In this document: positions 5,684-10,275 of the stretch, piece by piece
Layout of the letters: each line of letters starts with the position of its first letter
How positions within the stretch are numbered: position 1 is the stretch's first letter
NCBI GenBank assembly: GCA_902490355.1
Contig: CABUDN010000095.1
Location: 1 to 10,275, forward strand
DNA length: 10,275 nt
Direction of reading: 5' to 3'
Source: an uncultured Oscillibacter sp.
GTDB taxonomy: Bacteria; Bacillota; Clostridia; Oscillospirales; Oscillospiraceae
Translations under genes and position numbers: made by a program
Notes under the pieces: generated by a model
What the model was told of the DNA's origin: nothing
Seen by the model: the letters and a program-made list of their open reading frames with translations, nothing else
The model's database searches: none

Positions 5684-6652
5684 ATGCAGACTCTGACTCT
5701 CCCTCCCCGGCAGTCTTTGGGACTGTATCCCACCCCGCTTCAGCATCTGGACACCATCAGCACCCGGTACGGCCGGGATATCTGGATCAAGCGGGACGAC
5801 CTGTGCGGCGTGGCGCTGGGCGGCAACAAGGTGCGCAAGCTGGAATTTCTCCTGGCCCAGGCCAAGGCCCAGGGCTGCGACACGGTGATTACCACCGGCG
5901 GTGCCCAGTCCAATCACGCCATGCTCACCGCCGCCTGCGCGGCCCGGCTGGGCATGCAGGCCGTTTTGCTGCTCAAGGCCCGGGGCGTCATGGAGCGACG
6001 GGGCAACCTGGTGCTGGATGATCTCTACGGTGCCCGGGTCCGCTTTGTGGATACAGACTCCTATGACGACATTCACGCCCAGGCCCAGCAGCTGAGCCTG
6101 GACCTGGAAAAGCAGGGACACCGGGCCTTCTGGATTCCCCTGGGCGGTTCCACACCGCTGGGCTCTCTGGGATATGTGGAGTGCGTCCGGGAACTGGCCG
6201 CTCAGGCGCAGGCGCTGGGCTTCCGGCCGGGCCATCTGGTATGCGCCACCGGCTCCGGCGGCACGGCGGCAGGGCTGTTCCTGGGCGCATCCCAATTTCT
6301 GCCCGGTGCTCAGGTACACGCCGTATGCGTAGACCACGGCCCCTTCCGGGAGACGATCCTGGATCTGGCCGCACAGGCAGCAGACCTGCTGGGCTGTCCG
6401 GCGCCGGATCCCGCCGCTCTTACGGTGGAATCCCATGTAGGCCCCGGCTATGCCGTCCCCGCGCCGGAGGACTCTCCCCGTATCCGGGAGCTGGCCCAGG
6501 CCGAGGGCATGCTGCTGGACCCGGTGTACACCGGCAAGGCCTGGTCCGGTATGCTGGATCTTCTGGAGCAGGGCGCCTTTGATGACCGGGGCGACCTGGT
6601 CTTTCTCCACACCGGCGGCGCGGCGGCTCTGTTCGCCATGGATCTGGCCTGA
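5684..6652 (+). CDS. D-cysteine desulfhydrase / ACC deaminase-family PLP enzyme
   Basis: A 322-residue fold-type II PLP enzyme of the family containing D-cysteine desulfhydrase (D-cysteine to pyruvate, sulfide and ammonia) and 1-aminocyclopropane-1-carboxylate deaminase. The PLP lysine is K49 in GGNKVRKLEFL, with the substrate loop GGAQSNHAML (72-81). The phosphate-binding loop is ATGSGGTAAG (188-197), with DPVYTGKAWSG (279-289) and FLHTGGAAALF (307-317) near the C-terminus. IPLGGSTPLGSLGY (151-164) and DPVYTGKA resemble D-cysteine desulfhydrases more than ACC deaminases. Substrate cannot be fixed from sequence, and other small D-amino acids are possible. The ATG at 5684 follows the rpe stop by 4 nt, with GGGGGTGAG overlapping the end of rpe as ribosome binding site, so translation is probably coupled. 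Confidence 0.9.
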   Translation: MQTLTLPPRQSLGLYPTPLQHLDTISTRYGRDIWIKRDDLCGVALGGNKVRKLEFLLAQAKAQGCDTVITTGGAQSNHAMLTAACAARLGMQAVLLLKARGVMERRGNLVLDDLYGARVRFVDTDSYDDIHAQAQQLSLDLEKQGHRAFWIPLGGSTPLGSLGYVECVRELAAQAQALGFRPGHLVCATGSGGTAAGLFLGASQFLPGAQVHAVCVDHGPFRETILDLAAQAADLLGCPAPDPAALTVESHVGPGYAVPAPEDSPRIRELAQAEGMLLDPVYTGKAWSGMLDLLEQGAFDDRGDLVFLHTGGAAALFAMDLA

Positions 6653-6691
6653 CGGTCATCCGCAAGACCCTTTGGAAGGAGCTTTACCATC

Positions 6692-7291
6692 ATGGAATAC
6701 TTTCCCGCACCGCTGGAAAAGCTGGTGGAACAGTTTGCCCGGCTGCCGGGTATCGGCGGCAAGTCCGCCCAGCGTCTGGCCTTTCACATTCTGGACCTGC
6801 CGGAGAGCGAAGCGCAGGAGTTTGCCCAGGCCATTCTGGACGCCAAGCACAATGTAACCTGCTGCCCCGAGTGCCAAAACTTCACTGCCGGAGGACTGTG
6901 CCCCATCTGCGCTTCCCCCAAGCGGGACGCCAGCACCATCTGCGTGGTGGCGGATCCCCGGGATGTGGCCGCTCTCGAGCGCAGCCGGGAGTACAACGGC
7001 CGCTATCACGTACTCCACGGCGTCATCTCCCCCATGAACCATGTGGGCCCGGATGATCTGGCCATCAAGCCTCTGCTGGAGCGGGTGAGCAAAGGGGATG
7101 TGAAGGAGGTCATCATGGCCACCAACCCCGACACGGAGGGCGAGGCCACCGCCATGTACCTGTCCCGCCTGCTCAAGCCCTTTGACGTCCGGGTCACCCG
7201 TCTGGCCTACGGCATCCCCGTGGGCGGTCATCTGGAGTTCGCCGACGATGCCACCTTGATGCGCGCCCTGGAAGGACGCCGAGAAATCTGA
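6692..7291 (+). CDS. recR: Recombination mediator protein RecR
   Basis: A 199-residue RecR, which acts with RecF and RecO to load RecA on SSB-coated single-stranded DNA gaps. The N-terminal helix-hairpin-helix is LPGIGGKSAQRLAFHIL (18-34). The zinc-binding cysteines are C58, C61, C70 and C73 (CPEC...CPIC). The TOPRIM domain covers about 81-175, with VVADPRDVAALE and ATNPDTEGEATAMYLSRLL, and the C-terminal LAYGIPVGGHLEFADDATL segment is typical. Length is normal. GGAAGGAG lies 10 nt before the ATG. It is 39 nt after the PLP enzyme in the same direction and ends at a strong hairpin, so it is probably the last gene of the rpe operon. The usual dnaX and ybaB neighbours are absent here. Confidence 0.97.
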   Translation: MEYFPAPLEKLVEQFARLPGIGGKSAQRLAFHILDLPESEAQEFAQAILDAKHNVTCCPECQNFTAGGLCPICASPKRDASTICVVADPRDVAALERSREYNGRYHVLHGVISPMNHVGPDDLAIKPLLERVSKGDVKEVIMATNPDTEGEATAMYLSRLLKPFDVRVTRLAYGIPVGGHLEFADDATLMRALEGRREI

Positions 7292-7296
7292 ATAGC

Positions 7297-7327
7297 AGCG
7301 CCCCCGGCCCGATGGGCCGGGGGCGCT
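7297..7327 (+). terminator. GC-rich terminator hairpin after recR
   Basis: A perfect 14-bp stem (7297-7310 with 7314-7327) with a 3-nt loop begins 6 nt after the recR stop. It is very GC-rich, but the following tract (TTGCACATTT) is only moderately T-rich. Its 3' end touches the -35 box of the next promoter. Confidence 0.65.
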
Positions 7328-7355
7328 TGCACATTTCAAACGCACATGGTATGCT
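7327..7355 (+). promoter_or_regulatory. Promoter with extended -10 for the following orphan gene
   Basis: TTGCAC (7327-7332) lies 17 nt from TATGCT (7350-7355), which is preceded by TGG, an extended -10 element that can offset the weak -35. Transcription would start near 7362, about 32 nt before the ATG at 7394. Confidence 0.5.
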
Positions 7356-7393
7356 GGTTTTAAAGATTCTGCTTGGTTTGAGGAGGTGCCCTG

Positions 7394-7984
7394 ATGAAGC
7401 GCAGTCCATCCCGCAAATCCGCCCTGGCGTTTGCCGCCGCCATGCTGGCGGCAGCCTGCCTTCTCTTCCTGTGCGATCTGCGCACCTATCCCGTCCAACC
7501 GGACTTCTCCAATCTGACGGCCTGCATAGCAGACCGTTACCGTCAGGGCTTCCACTTCGATCCCTCGTATGAACCCAAGATCGAACTGTACGACACCCTG
7601 ACCCTCGGCCGGGAAACCCTAGTTCTGTTTGACGTGGACGGTTCCCTGGGCCGTGCCGTGCTGGAGGAAAACATGCTGGGCTGGTACAAGATCCAAACGT
7701 TCGGATACGGCGGCGGCAGCTTCCGGTACGGCAGCCGGGAATCCGACGGAACGCAATACCTGGTGTTCGGCGGCCGAAATCCTCTCCAGGAAATCGCCGG
7801 AGCCGACTTCCGGATCGGCGGCACGGTGTATCACCTGGACATTCCCCCCGCCCCGTTCCTGGTCTGTACGCCGGTCCGCGATTCCGGCTGGGACGGAACC
7901 GTGGACCTCGATCAGCTCACGCTCTACGACAGCCAGGGCGTGGATATCACAGACTGCTATGATCTCAGCGGCGGCGGTATTTAA
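7394..7984 (+). CDS. Unrecognised membrane-anchored extracytoplasmic protein
   Basis: A 196-residue protein I do not recognise. A basic N-terminus (MKRSPSRK) is followed by a hydrophobic segment at about 9-27, a signal peptide or single membrane anchor; the rest is soluble and so probably lies outside the membrane. A LAAAC sequence at 18-22 resembles a lipobox, but hydrophobic residues continue past it to C27, so lipidation is doubtful. The soluble part is acidic, rich in glycine and aromatic residues, and looks beta-strand-rich (ETLVLFDVDGSLGRAVLEEN, WYKIQTFGYGGGSFRYGS, QYLVFGGRNP, VYHLDIP). It contains GRETLVLFD and GRNPLQEIAG, reminiscent of small clostridial lipoproteins. AGGAGGTG lies 5 nt before the ATG. 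It has its own promoter and terminator and is not clearly tied to either neighbour. Confidence 0.85.
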   Translation: MKRSPSRKSALAFAAAMLAAACLLFLCDLRTYPVQPDFSNLTACIADRYRQGFHFDPSYEPKIELYDTLTLGRETLVLFDVDGSLGRAVLEENMLGWYKIQTFGYGGGSFRYGSRESDGTQYLVFGGRNPLQEIAGADFRIGGTVYHLDIPPAPFLVCTPVRDSGWDGTVDLDQLTLYDSQGVDITDCYDLSGGGI

Positions 7985-8001
7985 AGGTTTCTGAAAAACT
8001 C

Positions 8002-8037
8002 AAGAGCGGGGACGCACTATGGTGCGTCCCCGCTCTT
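8002..8037. terminator. Bidirectional terminator between convergent genes
   Basis: A perfect 16-bp stem (8002-8017 with 8022-8037) with a TATG loop, continuing into TTTT on the plus strand and preceded by an A-rich tract that gives T residues on the minus strand. It ends the orphan membrane-anchored gene (+) and the large surface-protein gene (-), whose stop is only 11 bp away. Confidence 0.9.
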
Positions 8038-8047
8038 TTGCAATGCC

Positions 8048-10275
8048 TTACATGAGGTTATAGAGGATCTTGGCCATCTGGCCGCGGGTGATGTTGTTGT
8101 TGGGCTTGAAGGTTCCGTCGGTGTAGCCGCCGATGATCCCCTGGGCCGCCATGGTCTGGATATAGTAGGTGGCATAGGCGGGGATGGAAGCGCTGTCGGT
8201 AAAGGTCAGCGCCGTGGTGGCATAGCCCTTCTCCTGGGTGCGGCCGATCATGGTCGCAGCCTGGGCCCGGGTGAGGCTGCTGTTGGGATTGAAATAGATC
8301 CGTCCGTCAGCCCCGGTGGAACCGTTGATGATCCCCTCGGTGTACAGCGCCCGGATGGCGGGCACGGCATACTCGGGAATGGAGGCGTTGTCCGCAAAGG
8401 GCAGCGTCACGTCAGCATACTTGCTTTCATCCAGTCCCAGGTAGCGGTAGAGCATCACAGCGAACTGGGCCCGGGTGATATTCTGATTGGGCCGGAAGGT
8501 CCCGTCGTCATAGCCGGTGGTCACGCCGGAATTATACAGGAAGTCCACATAGGTGGCGCCCCAGTAATCGGAGATGTCGGTAAACTTGTGCTCCACGCCG
8601 GCAGGCTCCACATCCACGGAGGCCCGGCCGATGTTGCCGGAGCCGTCCCGGGCGGTGATGGTCAGACGCATGGCCTCGTGGGTCTCTCCGCTCACCGGCA
8701 GCTGCACGGTCACCTTGCCGGTAGCAGCATCATAGGAGAAGTCCTGCGCCGTTCCCTTATAGGTGCCGCCGCTGAGGGTCACGGAGATGGCGCTCTTGGC
8801 CAGAACGCCGTCCACCGCATCCGACACCGTCGCGCTCACCTGCCAGGAAGCGGAATCCAAAGAGGCGCTGATCTGCGGCACTTCGTTATCCACAATGCCG
8901 TTGTAGGAGGCCACAATCTGATCGATATAGATGGTGCCGGTCCGGGCGGTAGCGGGATATTCCGTAATGATGTTGCCCATGCCGTCGTCATAGACATTGG
9001 CGCCGGTGGTGCTGACCTGGAAGCCCTGGATCACGAAGTTCTGCGTCGGCAGCGTCACGCTCACCTGCTTCCAGCCGGTGAAGTCCAGGGTCGTGATGGG
9101 CAGGGTGAGGCTGCTCTGGGTGTCGTCACCATACAGGAAGGAGAGCACATTGCCGGAACCGTCGCCATAGACCCACAGGTTCAGGCTGGTATACGGCACG
9201 GAGATGCCCGAAGTCGTGCCCCAGGTTCTCCACTCGGCGATGCAGCCCAGCTCCTCGGTGAGGGTATAATCCAGCTTGGCGGCACTCTTTCCGTAGCGGA
9301 CGAAGTCGCCTCCGGTGACACGGCTGTACGTCATGTTCGTCCCGGCGCCGTCGGTGAGGATGGTGCTTTCCTCCTCAAAGTCCTCCACCGTATCCAGAGC
9401 CATCTTGGAGACCGTCACCTGGATCACGGCGGACTTTCCGCCGGCGGAGGCCACAATGGTCCCGGTACCGGGTGTCGTGGCAGTGAAGAGGCCGTTTTCA
9501 TCAATGGTGCCGATATCCCCGGTAACACTCCAGGTAAAGGCATCGGTATCTGCCTTCAAGGACAGGTGCTGATAGACCGCCGAAGCCGTCAGCTGGGTCG
9601 TGGAACCCGGCGCCACGCTCAAAGTGGTAATCAGGTTGCTGCTCGAATCCCGGATGGCAATGTTATCCGGGTCGGACACGGCGTACACCGTCGTGGTGCC
9701 GCTCTTTCCGTTGCAGCTGGCCGTTACGGTGACCGTTCCGCCCTCCTTGGGCGTAATCAGCACATTGCCGTCCATTTCACCGGCATCCGTCTCCAGCTCG
9801 TAGTCCTCCTCCATGGGAAGGAAATGGGTATCCACCGCGGAAGCGGAGATGTTCACCCGGCTGCCGGCCAGAACATACTGATAATCTGCGCTGACATAGA
9901 AATGGCTCAGGTCTCCGCTGGGCTCCCCGGTAGCTACCAGGAAAATCTGGTTGCTCACTGCCCGCTCGCTGCCGTCTGAGGGACGGTTGATCGTAGAGGC
10001 AGTCCACTCGTCCGGCTGCGTGACGGAAATGGTGGTGGAACCGCCGCCGTCCAGGCACAATGCGCTGACGCAGCCCAGCTCAATGAGTCTCTGCGCCACC
10101 TGGGTCATGGACGCACCGATGGAATAGCCGGAACGCCGGCCGTCAATGGTATAAAACACCAGGGTGCCGTCGGCCTTCTGGCCCACAGCGGTACGGGGAT
10201 TGACCCCGCTGGGCAGACCGGAAACCACAGATCCGTTTTCCACCAGGGAGTACAGCGCACCCACCGCGTACTCCA
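8048..10275 (-). CDS. Cell-surface phosphodiester glycosidase-like protein with SLH repeats (5' end missing)
   Basis: The last 741 codons of a large secreted protein whose beginning lies beyond the right edge. A GTG at 10264 is not a start, because domain sequence (EYAVGALYSL) runs through it. Numbering from that GTG: 1-115 is the C-terminal part of a NAGPA-like phosphodiester glycosidase domain (RTAVGQKADGTLVFYTIDGR, then VSALCLDGGGSTT near 66-78). About 125-195 and 200-287 are Ig-like (Big_2-type) modules. About 290-457 is a beta-rich jelly-roll-like, possibly carbohydrate-binding, module. About 460-553 is another Ig/cadherin-like module, and 559-738 holds three SLH repeats. SLH repeats anchor proteins to pyruvylated wall polymers. 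The role is probably hydrolysis or remodelling of a glycan phosphodiester at the wall; the substrate is unknown. The stop is TAA at 8050-8048, 11 bp from a shared terminator. Confidence 0.9.
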   Translation of the reverse strand, partial: EYAVGALYSLVENGSVVSGLPSGVNPRTAVGQKADGTLVFYTIDGRRSGYSIGASMTQVAQRLIELGCVSALCLDGGGSTTISVTQPDEWTASTINRPSDGSERAVSNQIFLVATGEPSGDLSHFYVSADYQYVLAGSRVNISASAVDTHFLPMEEDYELETDAGEMDGNVLITPKEGGTVTVTASCNGKSGTTTVYAVSDPDNIAIRDSSSNLITTLSVAPGSTTQLTASAVYQHLSLKADTDAFTWSVTGDIGTIDENGLFTATTPGTGTIVASAGGKSAVIQVTVSKMALDTVEDFEEESTILTDGAGTNMTYSRVTGGDFVRYGKSAAKLDYTLTEELGCIAEWRTWGTTSGISVPYTSLNLWVYGDGSGNVLSFLYGDDTQSSLTLPITTLDFTGWKQVSVTLPTQNFVIQGFQVSTTGANVYDDGMGNIITEYPATARTGTIYIDQIVASYNGIVDNEVPQISASLDSASWQVSATVSDAVDGVLAKSAISVTLSGGTYKGTAQDFSYDAATGKVTVQLPVSGETHEAMRLTITARDGSGNIGRASVDVEPAGVEHKFTDISDYWGATYVDFLYNSGVTTGYDDGTFRPNQNITRAQFAVMLYRYLGLDESKYADVTLPFADNASIPEYAVPAIRALYTEGIINGSTGADGRIYFNPNSSLTRAQAATMIGRTQEKGYATTALTFTDSASIPAYATYYIQTMAAQGIIGGYTDGTFKPNNNITRGQMAKILYNLM
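8051..8590 (-). repeat. Three tandem SLH (S-layer homology) repeats
   Basis: Three diverged protein-level repeats of about 53-65 residues: 8590-8405 (FTDISDYWG...GYDDGTFRPNQNITRAQ), 8404-8210 (FADNASIPEY...ADGRIYFNPNSSLTRAQ) and 8209-8051 (FTDSASIPAY...GYTDGTFKPNNNITRGQ). Each starts with F(T/A)D and ends with a (I/L)TR(A/G)Q motif, the conserved wall-polymer-binding signature. The third ends four residues before the last M. Confidence 0.93.

Noticed and set aside
5474..6610. 378-codon minus-strand open frame across rpe and the PLP enzyme
   Set aside because: Antisense to two clear enzymes, with no recognisable motif in its product.
8588..9979. 463-codon plus-strand open frame inside the SLH surface-protein gene
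   Set aside because: It is antisense to well-recognised domains, its product is low-complexity His/Gly-rich sequence, and it has no family features.

Overview
The window reads as a GC-rich member of the Clostridia, most like the Oscillospiraceae (Flavonifractor/Oscillibacter-type gut anaerobes). The reasons are GC-rich codons with strong AGGAGG-type ribosome binding sites, a DUF975 membrane protein, an ECF-type vitamin transporter subunit, a thioredoxin reductase of pyridine-nucleotide-independent type, and a large cell-surface protein ending in S-layer homology (SLH) repeats. The assignment is by gene content and style only. I see no mobile element, CRISPR array, tRNA or rRNA.

Layout: (a) 75-878 (+) is a DUF975 polytopic membrane protein, ending at a bidirectional terminator shared with (b) 989-1537 (-), an ECF transporter S component. 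(c) Divergent from it, 1646-3040 (+) is a MocR/PdxR-type regulator, a GntR DNA-binding domain fused to an aminotransferase fold. The 108-bp gap between them holds a good promoter for the regulator and an inverted repeat overlapping its -10 box. The regulator has glutamine where the PLP-binding lysine should be. (d) 4695-3188 (-) is a redox operon: an ArsR-family repressor, a thioredoxin reductase-like flavoprotein without recognisable NADPH-binding motifs, and thioredoxin. Its promoter is overlaid by a perfect 22-bp palindrome, a likely operator. (e) 4791-7327 (+) is a probable operon of ribulose-phosphate 3-epimerase, a D-cysteine desulfhydrase/ACC deaminase-family PLP enzyme and recR. It begins with an unexplained, hairpin-rich leader of about 200 nt. 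(f) 7394-7984 (+) is an unrecognised membrane-anchored protein with its own promoter and terminator. (g) 8048-10275 (-) is the C-terminal part of a large surface protein: a phosphodiester glycosidase (NAGPA-like) domain, Ig-like domains, a jelly-roll-like domain and three SLH repeats. It runs off the right edge.

The two parts most worth following are the ArsR/ferredoxin-type thioredoxin reductase/thioredoxin operon with its palindromic operator, and the MocR regulator lacking its PLP lysine next to an ECF vitamin transporter subunit. The first looks like a self-regulated thiol-redox module that could run on reduced ferredoxin. The second suggests vitamin-responsive control of uptake by a sensor that cannot form the usual internal aldimine.
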